DNA of 64,000 bases from Starkeya sp. ORNL1 (GCF_012971745.1 NZ_CP048834.1:5217001-5281000); one strand, 5' to 3'; counted from the first letter of the stretch, positions 39,862 through 49,617 are shown. Program-made: numbers and translations. The notes: generated by a model from the letters alone, not told the origin.

Positions 39862-40749
39862 TCAGAGCACCGGAATGCCGGCGTGCTTGGCCTTGGCTTC
39901 TGGCTCGACATGGATATTGACGAAGATGTCCTCCACCTCGCGGTGGAGCGCCTCTTCGATGCGGTCGCATATGGCGTGGGCTTCGCTCACCGGCATGTCG
40001 CCGGGCACCACGAGGTGGAAATCGACGAAGATCACCCGCCCGGCGTGGCGCGTGCGCACATCGTGCGCCTCGATGGCGCCGACCGCTTCCGCCGCGATCT
40101 GGGCGCGGATCTTGGCGAGCGTGTCTTCCGGCACCGCGCCGTCCATCAGTCCGCCGACACTCTCCTTGATGACGCTCCAGCCGGACCACAGGATGTTCAG
40201 CGCGACCAGCGCGGCGAGCAGCGGATCGAGGATCGGCAGGCCGGTGAGGATGGCGAGCGTTACGCCGATGAGCACGCCAGCGGATGAGACGACATCGGTG
40301 AGCAAATGCTTGCCGTCGGCGATGATCGCCGGCGAGCGGGCGCGGCGGCCCTCGCGCATCAGCACCCAGCACCAGATGGCGTTCAAGACGCCCGCCAGGC
40401 CGTTGACCAGCAGGCCGTTCAGCGGGGCATCCAGCGCCTTCGGCGCCTGCAGCGCCAGATAAGCTTCGCGGAAGATCGACAGTGCGGCGACGATGATGAG
40501 CGCGCCGACGATGACGGCGGAGAAATACTCTGCCTTGGCATAGCCATAGGGATGGGCGGCGTCGGCCGGCTTGGCGGCGACGCGCAGCGCGATCACCGCT
40601 GCGACCGAGGTCGCCACATTGACCAGGCTCTCCAGCGCGTCCGAATAGAGCGCGATGCTCCCGGTCATGCGCCAGGCGAGGAATTTCAGCCCGAGCACGA
40701 CCAGGCTGACAACGACGCTGATGCCCGCGATCCTGAGCGTCTTATCCAT
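39862..40749 (-). CDS. CDF-family divalent cation exporter
   Basis: 295 aa. Six TM helices with metal sites in SDALESLVN (TM2) and KHLLTDVVSSAG (TM5), and the loop HPYGYAKAEYFS. The cytosolic C-terminal ferredoxin-like domain (about 200-290) has HDVRTRHAG and VDFHLVVPG. This loop pattern is common in Fe/Mn/Zn exporters of the FieF type. The metal is not certain. A single gene. Confidence 0.92.
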   Translation of the reverse strand: MDKTLRIAGISVVVSLVVLGLKFLAWRMTGSIALYSDALESLVNVATSVAAVIALRVAAKPADAAHPYGYAKAEYFSAVIVGALIIVAALSIFREAYLALQAPKALDAPLNGLLVNGLAGVLNAIWCWVLMREGRRARSPAIIADGKHLLTDVVSSAGVLIGVTLAILTGLPILDPLLAALVALNILWSGWSVIKESVGGLMDGAVPEDTLAKIRAQIAAEAVGAIEAHDVRTRHAGRVIFVDFHLVVPGDMPVSEAHAICDRIEEALHREVEDIFVNIHVEPEAKAKHAGIPVL

Positions 40750-40895
40750 CTTCGCCGCTGCTCTCGATTGTCCTTGCGGACGCCCCGCGCCGCACGCGAC
40801 CGCTTACCGGCAGGGCACCTCAAATGCAAGTATTTTCAAAGACTTGCAACTCGTTCGCAGAAGCGCTCCGAGCTCGCGGCTAACTATCGGCAGCC

Positions 40896-41804
40896 TCAGG
40901 CATTCACCTGCCGGGGCATGATCGCGCCGCGGTGGCGGATGACGCGGCCGGCAAGCTCGTGGCCGGCTTCCGCCGCCGCCTCGGGGCTGGCATCGCCGAG
41001 CCGGGCGGCGAGATAAGCGGCGTTGAAGCTGTCGCCGGCCGCCGTGGTGTCGATGGCCTTGATCGGCTCCGGGATCGGCACCAGATGCGAGACGCCGGCG
41101 GCACGTACCAGCGCGCCGTTCGCCCCGTTCTTCACCACGATCTCGTTCACCCCGAAGGTGGCGATACGCTCGGCGGTCGCGGCGGGCGAGCCGTCGCCCC
41201 ACAGCGTCGCCTCGTCATCGTAGGTCGGCAGCGCGATCGAGGAGCGCTTCAGCGCCTCGGCATAGACGGCGCGGGCGCGCCCGACATCGCCGGCCCAGCC
41301 GCGCGGGCGGAAATTACCGTCGAACACGATCTTGCTGCCGCGCTCGCGGGCAAACTCCAGCGTCGCCAGCAGGCGGCCGAGGCCGACATTGGAATAGAGC
41401 GAGAGCGTGACGCCGGAGAGATAGATCATGCTGGCTTCCACCAGCGCTTCGGCGACGGTCTCCCAGCCTGGCAGTTCGAACAGCTCGCGGGCCGGCGCGG
41501 TGTCGCGCCAATAATTGAAGGAGCGCTCGCCGCGCTGGTCGGTGTCGATCACATAGAGGCCCGGCATGCGTCCGGTCACGCGCAGCATGGCCGTGGTCTC
41601 GATGCCTTCACCGCTGGCGGCGGCGAAGATGCGGTCCGAGAAGGCATCGTCGCCGAGCGCGGTGGCATAGCCGGTCTCGACCCCGGCGCGGGCGAGATAG
41701 ACCGCGGTGTTGAAGGTGTCGCCGCCGAAGGCGAGCCCGTAGCGTCCATCCGGGCCGCGGGCGAACTCCACCATAACTTCGCCGATCGTCATCACCCGGG
41801 CCAT
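40896..41804 (-). CDS. kdgK: PfkB sugar kinase, KdgK-like
   Basis: 302 aa. PfkB motif 2 with the catalytic Asp in IDTTAAGDSFNAAYLAA, glycine-rich motif GGDTFNTAVYLARAG at the N-terminus, and FNYWRDTAPARELF, which is typical of 2-keto-3-deoxygluconate kinases. The product would be KDPG, cleaved by the Eda encoded at 2578. SD AAGGAAGGA precedes ATG 41804. No KDG-producing gene is adjacent. Confidence 0.88.
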   Translation of the reverse strand: MARVMTIGEVMVEFARGPDGRYGLAFGGDTFNTAVYLARAGVETGYATALGDDAFSDRIFAAASGEGIETTAMLRVTGRMPGLYVIDTDQRGERSFNYWRDTAPARELFELPGWETVAEALVEASMIYLSGVTLSLYSNVGLGRLLATLEFARERGSKIVFDGNFRPRGWAGDVGRARAVYAEALKRSSIALPTYDDEATLWGDGSPAATAERIATFGVNEIVVKNGANGALVRAAGVSHLVPIPEPIKAIDTTAAGDSFNAAYLAARLGDASPEAAAEAGHELAGRVIRHRGAIMPRQVNA

Positions 41805-41890
41805 ACGCTGTCCTTCCTTCTTCGCGCCGCGAGGGCAGCTTGCGGCGGGACACTCGCCCCATTCGCCGCGAAGGGCAAGCGTCGCGGGTC

Positions 41891-42448
41891 TCAGGGCTGG
41901 CCCGGCATCTCGATGACACGGACCGGGCCGGAAGGGGGCGGCGGCGTGGGGGCCAGCACCTCAGCGGGCGGGGTGGGCTCGGTATAGGTCCAGCCGGCGG
42001 GCGGCGGATAGCGCCGGGAGATATCGGCGATGCGCGCATCATTGCGCTCGATCAGGCAGACCAGGCGCTGCTCCAGCGCACCGATGCCGCTGCCCAGCCG
42101 GCCGCCGACCATCTGCTTGGCGGCGCCACCCTCGTAAGGCGCGATGCTCTGGCATTCAAAATTGCGCCAATAGACGAAGCGGCTCTGCGATTCCTCCATC
42201 AGATTGGCCCACCGGGTGCGCTGGACCTGGGAAATCGCCTCATCGGCGCGAATCGCCGCCAGCGCCCCGGCCATGGTGCGCTCCAACTGCTTCTCGCCGT
42301 CCTTCTGTGAATTGCCGAGGCAGTCGAGATAGTCGCGCGGCGTCGCGCCTTCGCGCTTGCAGTTCGCGGGGGCATGCGCCCAGGCTGATGCGCAAGCGAC
42401 GACCAGGAGGGGGAAACTTAGCAGGATCAGCCGGTTGCGGCGTCCCAT
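41891..42448 (-). CDS. LprI-like (DUF1311) protein
   Basis: 185 aa from ATG 42448. N-terminal signal with a possible lipobox ending at Cys16-18 (LLVVAC). The LprI pattern is present: paired Cys (ANCKREG, YLDCLG), then RFVYWRNFECQSIAPYEGGAAKQM (read from YWRNFECQ) and LVCLIERNDARI. Proline-rich tail. LprI proteins are reported to inhibit lysozyme in mycobacteria. It lies 16 bp after the aminotransferase on the same strand. Confidence 0.7.
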   Translation of the reverse strand: MGRRNRLILLSFPLLVVACASAWAHAPANCKREGATPRDYLDCLGNSQKDGEKQLERTMAGALAAIRADEAISQVQRTRWANLMEESQSRFVYWRNFECQSIAPYEGGAAKQMVGGRLGSGIGALEQRLVCLIERNDARIADISRRYPPPAGWTYTEPTPPAEVLAPTPPPPSGPVRVIEMPGQP

Positions 42449-42464
42449 GCGGCGTTCGCTCCTC

Positions 42465-43673
42465 TCATGCGGCGTGTCCTTGCGCGAGGAAGTTGCCCAT
42501 GCGCTCCAGCGCCTTGCGGATATTCTCTGCGGAGTTGGCGTAGGAAAGACGGATATAGCCTTCACCGTGAATCCCGAAGTCCGGTCCGCCTATGGTGGCG
42601 ACCCCGGCGTCTTCGAGCAAGGCGGAGGCGAGCGCCTTGGCCGAATTCCACCGCGTCCCGGTGATGTTCGGGAAGGCGTAGAACGCCCCCTTCGGCGTCG
42701 CGCAGGAGACGCCGGGAAGACTATTGAGCCCTTCCACGATCAAATGCCGGCGGCGGTCGAACTCGCCGACCATGGTCGCCACCGCATCCTGCGGGCCGGT
42801 CAGCGCCGCCAGCGCGCCGAACTGGGCGGGGGCGTTGACGCAGGACCAGGCATTGACCGCAAGCTTGCGCGCCGCCTCGAACAGCCCGTCCGGCCACAGC
42901 GACCAGCCCATGCGCCAGCCGGTCATGGCATAGGTCTTGGACCAGCCATTGAGCAGGATCAGCCGGTCGCGGATCTCGGGATAGGCGAGCAGCGTGGCGT
43001 GCTCCTCGCCGTCGAACAGGAACTGGTCATAGATCTCGTCGGAGAGGATGGCGACCTGCGGATGCGCGGCGAGGCCCGCCACCAGAGCGTCGATCTCCGC
43101 CTTGGGCGTCACGCCGCCGGTCGGGTTGGCGGGGGAGTTCAGAATGAGCAGACGCGTTGCCGGCGTGATCAGGCCAAGCACCTCCTCCGCCGTGAAGCCG
43201 AAGCCGTTCTCCTCGCGGATCGGCACCGGGATCGGGGTCGCCCCGGTGAATTCGATCATCGAGCGGTAGATCGGGAAGCCGGGATCCGGATAGAGGATCT
43301 CCGCGCCGGGCTCGCCGAAGATCAATATGGCGGCGAACATCGTCACCTTGCCGCCCGGCACGATCATCAGCCGGCCGGGGTCGATCTCGGCGCCGAGCCG
43401 GCGGTGGACGTCGGCCGCCACTGCCTCGCGCAGCGGCTGGATGCCGACGGAGGGGGTGTAGCCGTGATGGCCGTCGCGCAGCGCCTTCACCGCCGCCTCG
43501 ACGATATGGGCCGGCGTGGAGAAATCCGGCTGGCCGATGCCGAGATTGATGATGTCGCGCCCCTCGCTCGCCAGCGCCGTAGCGCGGGCCAGCACGGCGA
43601 AGGCATTCTCTTCGCCGATGCGGTCGAAGGCGGCGATGGTGTGGGGGCGCGCACGCAGGGCGGATGAACTCAT
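42465..43673 (-). CDS. PLP aminotransferase, class I/II
   Basis: 402 aa. PLP Lys in LNGWSKTYAMTGWRMGW, Asn and Pro of LNSPANPTGGV, Asp/Tyr of ILSDEIYDQF. N-terminal NLGIGQPDFSTP. This is the aspartate aminotransferase-like Ig family; the actual substrate may be aspartate, alanine or an aromatic amino acid. SD GAGGAAG. Likely co-transcribed with the LprI-like gene. Confidence 0.92.
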   Translation of the reverse strand: MSSSALRARPHTIAAFDRIGEENAFAVLARATALASEGRDIINLGIGQPDFSTPAHIVEAAVKALRDGHHGYTPSVGIQPLREAVAADVHRRLGAEIDPGRLMIVPGGKVTMFAAILIFGEPGAEILYPDPGFPIYRSMIEFTGATPIPVPIREENGFGFTAEEVLGLITPATRLLILNSPANPTGGVTPKAEIDALVAGLAAHPQVAILSDEIYDQFLFDGEEHATLLAYPEIRDRLILLNGWSKTYAMTGWRMGWSLWPDGLFEAARKLAVNAWSCVNAPAQFGALAALTGPQDAVATMVGEFDRRRHLIVEGLNSLPGVSCATPKGAFYAFPNITGTRWNSAKALASALLEDAGVATIGGPDFGIHGEGYIRLSYANSAENIRKALERMGNFLAQGHAA

Positions 43674-43790
43674 CGGGCTTCCTCATAAACCGCTTGTAGT
43701 TTTCGCATTCCTGTCACATGGACTTGGCGCTGGTTCAAGACTTGGTGCTGTTTCACGGGCGCTTTTAGGCGCCACAACGCGGCCGGAGAC

Positions 43791-44975
43791 ATGATGCACG
43801 GCGAAGTGTCATCCCTTGCGGCGTCCGAGACGCTTCCGCTCGGCCCGATGGTGGATTCCACCCCGGCCAAACGCCCGGAGCGTATCGACCTTGAAGGCCG
43901 CTATGTGCGGCTGGTGCCGTTCCACGCGCCGACCCACGCTCCCGAACTCTATCATCTCTCGCACGGCGAGGAGGCCGAACGGCTCTGGGCCTATCTGTTC
44001 CCGGCGCCGTTCGAGAGCGAAAAGGCGTTCACCTCCTATTACGTGCTCGCTGCGCAGAAGGACGACCCGCTGCTCTATGCCATCATCGACAAGGCGAGCG
44101 GGCGCGCGGTCGGCCATACCACCTATCTGCGCATCGAGCCGGCGCACCGCGTCATCGAGGTCGGCAACATCCTCTACACGCCGGCGCTGTCGCGCACCCC
44201 GGGCGGCACCGAGGCCATGTATCTCATGGCGAAGTACGTGTTCGAGGAACTCGGCTATCGCCGCTACGAGTGGAAGTGCAATGCGCTGAACGCGCCCTCG
44301 CGCCGCGCCGCGGAGCGCTATGGCTTCCGCTTCGAGGGCATCTTCCGCAAGCACATGATCGTCAAGGGCCGCAATCGCGACACCGCCTGGTTCGCCATGC
44401 TGGGCGAGGATTGGCCGCAGCGCGCCTTTGCCTTCGAGACCTGGCTGGCGCCGGAGAATTTCGATAGCGAGGGCCGCCAGCGCCTCGCGCTCGGAGCGCT
44501 GAATGCCTCGACGCTGGATGGCGGCGAGCATGTGCTGCGCCGCGCTGATCTCGACGATCTGCCGGCGATCGAAGCGCTGCAGCGCGCGGCTTATGCCAAG
44601 AATCGTGTGCTGCTCGGCGTCGAGCCGGTGCCGCTGCTGTGGGACTATAAAAAGGTATTCCGCGAGCGCGAGGTGTGGGTGCAGGACAGCGCGACGGGGC
44701 TTGCCGGCGCGCTGATCCTGCTGCCCCGCGCTGAGGATTTCCTGATCGACAGCCTCGCCGCGGCGCCGATGGCGCAGGGCAAGGGCATCGGCAACACGCT
44801 GCTCGTTGCCGGCGAGACCCGCGCCCGCGCGCTCGGCTATGACACCATCCGGCTCTATACCGGCGAGCCGCTGTCGGCGAACATCAACTGGTATCGCCGC
44901 AAGGGCTATTCCATCGAGCGGGTCGAGCAGATGCCGGACCGCCGGCTGGTGCATCTGGTCAAGCGGCTGGGGTGA
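43791..44975 (+). CDS. Fusion of two GNAT acetyltransferase domains
   Basis: 394 aa. The first domain (about 30-215) is RimJ/RimL-like: DLEGRYVRLVPF, IEVGNILYTPALSRTPGGTEA, NAPSRRAAERYGFRFEGIFR. The second (about 245-394) is a classic GNAT: LRRADLDDLPAIEALQRAAY, MAQGKGIGNTLLVAGE, NWYRRKGY. Each half looks complete. Substrates are unknown. The stop is about 10 bp before the repeat into which IS110 copy 2 is inserted. Confidence 0.88.
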   Translation: MMHGEVSSLAASETLPLGPMVDSTPAKRPERIDLEGRYVRLVPFHAPTHAPELYHLSHGEEAERLWAYLFPAPFESEKAFTSYYVLAAQKDDPLLYAIIDKASGRAVGHTTYLRIEPAHRVIEVGNILYTPALSRTPGGTEAMYLMAKYVFEELGYRRYEWKCNALNAPSRRAAERYGFRFEGIFRKHMIVKGRNRDTAWFAMLGEDWPQRAFAFETWLAPENFDSEGRQRLALGALNASTLDGGEHVLRRADLDDLPAIEALQRAAYAKNRVLLGVEPVPLLWDYKKVFREREVWVQDSATGLAGALILLPRAEDFLIDSLAAAPMAQGKGIGNTLLVAGETRARALGYDTIRLYTGEPLSANINWYRRKGYSIERVEQMPDRRLVHLVKRLG

Positions 44976-44996
44976 GAACCCATTATCGTCATCAAG

Positions 44997-45956
44997 TCAG
45001 TTTGGCTGGGGGATTTGAGCGTCTCGCAGGGTAGCGTTGGCGATGACGACGAGCTTTCGGGCGACAGCGGCGATGGCGAGGCGCTTTGGTTTTCCAGCGG
45101 CGGTGAGGCGCTGGTAGACGGCGCTCAAGGCTGGGTGGGCGCGTGCAGCGGAGAGCGCCGCCATGAAGAGCACGGGGCGCAGGGCTGCGCGGCCGCCGGT
45201 CATTCTTCGGTATTTTCGGGCGGATCCGGAATCTCTGGGATGGGGAGCGAGGCCGGCGAGGCTGGCGGCCTGTTTGGGGCCGAGCCGGCCGAGTTCGGGC
45301 AGCAGGGCGATGAGGGTGCGGGCGGCGACCGGGCCGATGCCCGGGATGGCGCGCAGGATCTGCTCGTGGCGCGCCAGGTCGGGGTCGGCGTCGAGTTGCT
45401 CGGCCATGAGGCGGTCGATCTCGGCGATCTGGCTGGTGAGGAAGTGGATCTGCCGATCCAGCAATTGATGGAGCGGCTCGGCGCCTGGAGCGCCGCGCCG
45501 GTTCTTGGCCTGGGTGCGCTGGGCCAGCAGATCCTGACGATGGCGCAGCCGTGCGGCGAAGGCTTCGCGTTCGCGGCTGGGCACTTGCCAGGGCGTCAGG
45601 GTGGCGGCGCGTTCGCGGCCGTACCGGCTCAACCAGGCGGCGTCGATCCGGTCGGTCTTGGCGCGTCCGCCATGGGAGGCGATGAAGGCCTTCGCCTGGG
45701 CGGCGTCCACGCGGGCGGCCGGCAAGCCCACCGCGGCCGCCGTCTCGAGCAGCGCGCGCTCGTAGCCGCCAGTGGTCTCGCAAATCAGCCAGTCATAGCC
45801 GGCGTAGGGCGCCAGCGCCGCGCCCAGGCTCTCGGGGGTGTTGGCCGCGCTCCAGCTGCGGCCGGTTTGGTCGTCATGGAAGACGATGCTGCCCTTGGCG
45901 ACATCGGCGCCCAGGATGCGCAGGCCGGCATTGGCCGGCGGGATGGGTTGAGGCAT
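44997..45956 (-). CDS. IS110-family DEDD recombinase, copy 2
   Basis: 319 aa, identical in protein sequence to the copy at 7136. Residues D18, E60, D102, D105 and S243 are all kept, and the frame is intact, so both elements look functional. Confidence 0.95.
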   Translation of the reverse strand: MPQPIPPANAGLRILGADVAKGSIVFHDDQTGRSWSAANTPESLGAALAPYAGYDWLICETTGGYERALLETAAAVGLPAARVDAAQAKAFIASHGGRAKTDRIDAAWLSRYGRERAATLTPWQVPSREREAFAARLRHRQDLLAQRTQAKNRRGAPGAEPLHQLLDRQIHFLTSQIAEIDRLMAEQLDADPDLARHEQILRAIPGIGPVAARTLIALLPELGRLGPKQAASLAGLAPHPRDSGSARKYRRMTGGRAALRPVLFMAALSAARAHPALSAVYQRLTAAGKPKRLAIAAVARKLVVIANATLRDAQIPQPN

Positions 45957-45960
45957 GATC

Positions 45961-46136
45961 TCGCTCGGCTTCGGATTGTCTGCGGGCGCGCTCGCGCGGC
46001 CCAGTCAAGTCAACAAGCACACGAAGCCGGCCCGCCGCCGGACCTTGATGACGACGGGCGTATCGCCCGATCCCAGAACGGCCGCAGCGGCGGGCGCAGA
46101 TCCGGGGCTGGCCGGCCCCGGATCTGCTTCCGGCCA
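45961..46136 (-). ncRNA. Predicted bridge RNA of IS110 copy 2
   Basis: Sequence identical to the leader of copy 1. The same 13 bp hairpin (46096-46108 with 46115-46127), target loop arms (46047-46053 and 46070-46077) and donor loop arms (45974-45982 and 46005-46012) are present. Confidence 0.8.
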
Positions 46137-46168
46137 ACACCACAATGCATCATCTCCAACAGACAATC

Positions 46169-46261
46169 CCGGAATTGCCGTGAGGCAATATCCGGGATCG
46201 CGAGACATTCTCTCATCGTCACGCGATCCCGGCTCTCCGCTTCGCTGCGGCCGGGATGACG
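46169..46261. repeat. Family C repeat split by IS110 copy 2
   Basis: Right part of the unit: CCGGAATTGCCGTGAGGCAA, TATCCGGGATCG, spacer, GCGATCCCGGCTC, GGCCGGGATGACG. It differs from the copy 1 target unit in its inner part, so the two insertions are at separate repeat copies. Confidence 0.85.
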
Positions 46262-46274
46262 ACCTAAAATTCTA

Positions 46275-47321
46275 CTAGCCGCGGGCCCGCGCCTCCACCG
46301 GCTTCTCGCCTTCCCGTCGTGCGCTCTGGATGTGGTAGATGCCGTCGCGCTCGACCACCTTGCCGCGCGTGGCGGCGAAGGCCGGCTGCGGTATGTGCCG
46401 CCCCTCGCCAATGCCCATATGGACATCCACCAGGCAGTCGACGAAACGGCGCGCCAGCTTGAAGTCGGTGGCACCGGGCCCGATCATCGCGGTGACCGGG
46501 TTCACCAGCCGGAACAGGTCCGGCCGCAACGCCCTGAGCGTACCGGCATTGAAGAACGGCGCCGCCGTGTGGTCGAGCACATAGCCGATATTGCGGCCCG
46601 ACAGTATAAGCGCCAGCTGCGACTGGATGCCGAGCCCGATATCGCCGCTGGAGACCACGTCGCGGGTGCGCTCAGGGTGGTAATATTCGAGATGGCCGCG
46701 GCTGACATAGGCGGCGGAATCGATGGCTTCCTTCGTCAATTCGGCATCCGGCACGGCGAACAGCGGATGCTTGGCGCCGCAGCACATATAGCCCTGCTCG
46801 TCGAACAGATGCTCATAGGACAGCTGCGGGAACTGCTCGTTCACGAGGCCGATGCCGACATGCATCATGCCGTCGGCGACACGGCCGGTGAGCTGGAAGC
46901 CAAGCATCACCTCCACGCGGAAGCGCACATTCGGATAATATTCCGAGAAGCGCTCGATGGCATCATGGATGCGCGCGGAGGGGTTCTCGACGATGCCGTC
47001 CTGGATGCCGACATAGAGCTCGTAGCTGGCATTCTCATTGACGTTCGAGGCGCGCTGCTTGAAGCGCTCGACCGAGGCGAACAGCTCCTTGGCGGCCTGG
47101 TAGACCGCCTCGCCCTCGCGGAACAGCTTGAAGCCCTTCGGCCCGCGCCGGCACAGCCGGGTGCCGAGGCGGATCTCCAGCGACTTCAGATTCTCGCTCA
47201 GCGTCGACTGCGAGAGATTGAGCGCCGCCTGCGCCGCCGTGAAGCTCTTCTCCTCCACGATGGTGCAGAAGCAGCGCAGCAGCTTCAGGTCGATATCGTA
47301 GATGCGGCTGATGTTCGACAT
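46275..47321 (-). CDS. LysR-family regulator of the monooxygenase island
   Basis: 348 aa. N-terminal LysR wHTH (LKLLRCFCTIVEEKSFTAAQ, LNLSQSTLSENLKSLE) and a substrate-binding domain (about 100-310) opening ELYVGIQDGIVENPSARIHD. The C-terminus is extended by about 35 residues beyond the usual. It is divergent from the LLM monooxygenase gene and is the likely activator of it. Confidence 0.88.
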   Translation of the reverse strand: MSNISRIYDIDLKLLRCFCTIVEEKSFTAAQAALNLSQSTLSENLKSLEIRLGTRLCRRGPKGFKLFREGEAVYQAAKELFASVERFKQRASNVNENASYELYVGIQDGIVENPSARIHDAIERFSEYYPNVRFRVEVMLGFQLTGRVADGMMHVGIGLVNEQFPQLSYEHLFDEQGYMCCGAKHPLFAVPDAELTKEAIDSAAYVSRGHLEYYHPERTRDVVSSGDIGLGIQSQLALILSGRNIGYVLDHTAAPFFNAGTLRALRPDLFRLVNPVTAMIGPGATDFKLARRFVDCLVDVHMGIGEGRHIPQPAFAATRGKVVERDGIYHIQSARREGEKPVEARARG

Positions 47322-47365
47322 TGCCTGATCTCCGTATCCAGTCTGGCCTGCCCTCGAGCTCTTTC

Positions 47366-47468
47366 CGTTCGGATGAAATCATCCGAACGATAGAAAGCGC
47401 TCTCGATTCAAAACCCTGGAGCATGTTCTGATCGCAAAAATCATTCGAGTTTGCGGAACATGCTCTAG
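47366..47468. repeat. Composite repeat: 10 bp hairpin plus family B unit
   Basis: CGTTCGGATG-AAAT-CATCCGAACG hairpin (47366-47389), then GAGCATGTTCTG ... CGGAACATGCTC (47419-47468). The hairpin arms are the same as the core of the long palindrome at 58171. The remaining 247 bp up to the LLM gene shows no gene or clear operator. Confidence 0.85.
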
Positions 47469-47715
47469 GCGGGCGTGAGCATGCAATATGTGCGCCGCAG
47501 CATGCCCCTGCCGCGGTGCGGTAGGCGGTCGCATCCATTGCCGGCTACGCCTTGGGTGGTCGACCGGACGGCGTGCTGCCTATCGATTGGTCGCTAAGTG
47601 CCCGGATGCACAGGGAATTGGCATTCCTCCCGCAGAACAACGCTTCCTGTTTTCGCGATGGTTCCGGAGGTGGAACTGAGGTTAGCGTCGGCGATCAGAC
47701 AAGAGGCCGCGCTGC

Positions 47716-49026
47716 ATGTCGAAAAAGCCGTTCCATCTCGGATGGTTCACCAACTTCGCCGTCGATGAATGGTCTGGAGCCTTCAATGGCGGAGGCGGCG
47801 ATCCGTGGGATGGCGGCTTCTATATCGACATGGCGAAGGCCATGGAGCGCGCCTGCTTCGACTACATCATGCTCGAAGACACGCTGATGATTTCGGAAGC
47901 CTATGGCGGCAGCAACGAGATCTATCTGAAGCACAACATCATGGGGCCGAAGGCGGACCCGTCGCCGCTGGCGGCGCTGATCGGTGCCAGCACCAGCCGT
48001 CTCGGCGTGGTGGCGACGTTCTCCACCATGGCCTATCCGCCCTTCATGCTGGCGCGGCTGTGCTCGACGCTCGACAGCGTCTGCAAGGGCCGCTTCGGCT
48101 GGAACATCGTGACGTCGGGCGAGAACCTCGCCGCCGAGAATTTCGGCCTCGCCGAACTGCCGCCGCGCCAGGAGCGCTACGACATGGCGGACGAGTATGT
48201 GCGGCTCTGCCTGAAATTGTGGGGGAGCTGGGACGCCGACGCAGTGGTGCGCGACCGTGCGAGCGGCACCTATGCCGACGCCTCCAAGGTGCGGCCGATT
48301 CATTTCGAGGGCAAGTACTTCAAGTCGCGCGGCCCGCTGAACTGTGCACCGTCGCCGCAGGGCCGGCCGGCCTTCGTGCAGGCCGGTGGCTCGCCGCGCG
48401 GACGGCAGTTCGCGGCGGAGACTGCGGACAGCATCATCGCGCCGTCCATGGGTGTCGCCGGCCTCAAGGCCTATCGCGACGATGTCCGCGCCCGCGCCGC
48501 GGCGGCGGGGCGTAACCCCGACGACATCAAGGTGCTGTTCGTGGTGGCGCCGATCCTCGGCGAGACCGAGAAGGATGCGTGGGAGAAGGCCGAGCGCATC
48601 CGCTCAGCCCCCGATTATTGCGAGAAGGCGCTGGCGATGATCTCCTCGATCACCGACATCGACTTCTCCAAATTCGACCTCGACGCCGAATTGCCGAAGC
48701 TCACCACCAATGGCGAGCAGGGCTCGCTCGACGCCTTCGCGCAGTGGGGCAGCGGCAAGACGCTGCGCCAGCTCACCATGGAACAGGTGTCGCGCGGCCT
48801 CGACGGACTGATCGGCACGCCGGACCAGGTGGCCGAGCGGCTTGGCGAGGTGATGGAGCAGGTCGGCGGTGACGGCTTCCTGATCACCCGGCCTTTCACC
48901 GTCAATATCAGCCGCCAATATATCCATGACATCTGCGAGGGGCTGGTCCCGGCGCTGCAGCGCCGCGGCCTGGCGCGCACCAGCTACACCAAGACCACGC
49001 TTCGCGAGACTTTGCGGGAGTTCTGA
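47716..49026 (+). CDS. FMNH2-dependent monooxygenase, NtaA/SnaA/DszA family (1)
   Basis: 436 aa LLM-type (bacterial luciferase-like) barrel. KPFHLGWFTNF, FDYIMLEDTLM, GRFGWNIVTSGENLAAENFG, QAGGSPRGRQFAAE and GTPDQVAERLGEV are typical of the nitrilotriacetate monooxygenase subfamily. These enzymes take reduced flavin from a separate reductase and oxidise organic C-N or C-S bonds. Two flavin reductase genes follow at once. The exact substrate is unknown. Confidence 0.9.
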   Translation: MSKKPFHLGWFTNFAVDEWSGAFNGGGGDPWDGGFYIDMAKAMERACFDYIMLEDTLMISEAYGGSNEIYLKHNIMGPKADPSPLAALIGASTSRLGVVATFSTMAYPPFMLARLCSTLDSVCKGRFGWNIVTSGENLAAENFGLAELPPRQERYDMADEYVRLCLKLWGSWDADAVVRDRASGTYADASKVRPIHFEGKYFKSRGPLNCAPSPQGRPAFVQAGGSPRGRQFAAETADSIIAPSMGVAGLKAYRDDVRARAAAAGRNPDDIKVLFVVAPILGETEKDAWEKAERIRSAPDYCEKALAMISSITDIDFSKFDLDAELPKLTTNGEQGSLDAFAQWGSGKTLRQLTMEQVSRGLDGLIGTPDQVAERLGEVMEQVGGDGFLITRPFTVNISRQYIHDICEGLVPALQRRGLARTSYTKTTLRETLREF

Positions 49027-49029
49027 CCC

Positions 49030-49587
49030 ATGCGCACCGTCGATGAGGGGACAGGGATGAGCTCGGCCAATTCCGACACGTCTTTGCGGGGAGGCCAAGC
49101 CTTTCCGCCTCTCGAGCGCCAGTTGTTCCGCGATGGTATGGCCAAGCTGGCGGCGGCGGTGAACATTATCACCAGCATCAGTGAGAATGGACGCTGCGGC
49201 TTCACTGCCTCGGCGGTGTGCAGCGTCACCGACAGCCCGCCGACACTGCTGGTCTGCATCAACAAGAACAGCCAGTCGCATCCGGTCATCACCAGCAGCC
49301 AGGTGCTGTGTGTCAACACCGTAGCCGGGCCGCACGAGGACCTGTCCATGGCTTTTGCCGGCGGCGTGAAGGACATGGGCGAGCGCTTCGCGGTCGGCGA
49401 TTGGACCACGCTGGTGACCGGCGCGCCGGTCTTGCGGGAAGCGACTGTCGCCTTCGATTGCCGCGTGACACGGGTCGCCGAGGTCGGTACCCACGATGTG
49501 GTGTTCTGCGAGGTGCTGGCGATCCATGAGGGCGGCAGCATGGGTGGCCTGATCTATTTCGGGCGCAAATTCCACCGGCTTGGCTGA
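49030..49587 (+). CDS. Flavin reductase (HpaC/RutF-like) 1
   Basis: 185 aa. Flavin_Reduct domain: FRDGMAKLAAAVNIITS, GRCGFTASAVCSVTDSPPTL, NKNSQSH, and GGLIYFGRKFHRL at the C-terminus. It would supply FMNH2 to the monooxygenase encoded 3 bp upstream. The N-terminal 30 residues may be longer than real; an internal ATG at 49057 (MSSANS) is an alternative start. Confidence 0.88.
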   Translation: MRTVDEGTGMSSANSDTSLRGGQAFPPLERQLFRDGMAKLAAAVNIITSISENGRCGFTASAVCSVTDSPPTLLVCINKNSQSHPVITSSQVLCVNTVAGPHEDLSMAFAGGVKDMGERFAVGDWTTLVTGAPVLREATVAFDCRVTRVAEVGTHDVVFCEVLAIHEGGSMGGLIYFGRKFHRLG

Positions 49588-49617
49588 ACACCGGCGCGGT
49601 ATCGAAACGAGGGCAGC

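Larger units (their letters stand above)
44994..46168 (-). mobile_element. IS110-family insertion sequence, copy 2
   Basis: Second copy of the 1175 bp element, 37,861 bp after the first and in the same orientation. It is also inserted between CGTCATC and CCGGA of a family C repeat. The differences from copy 1 are at 45009, 45060 and 45477; none changes the transposase. Confidence 0.93.
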
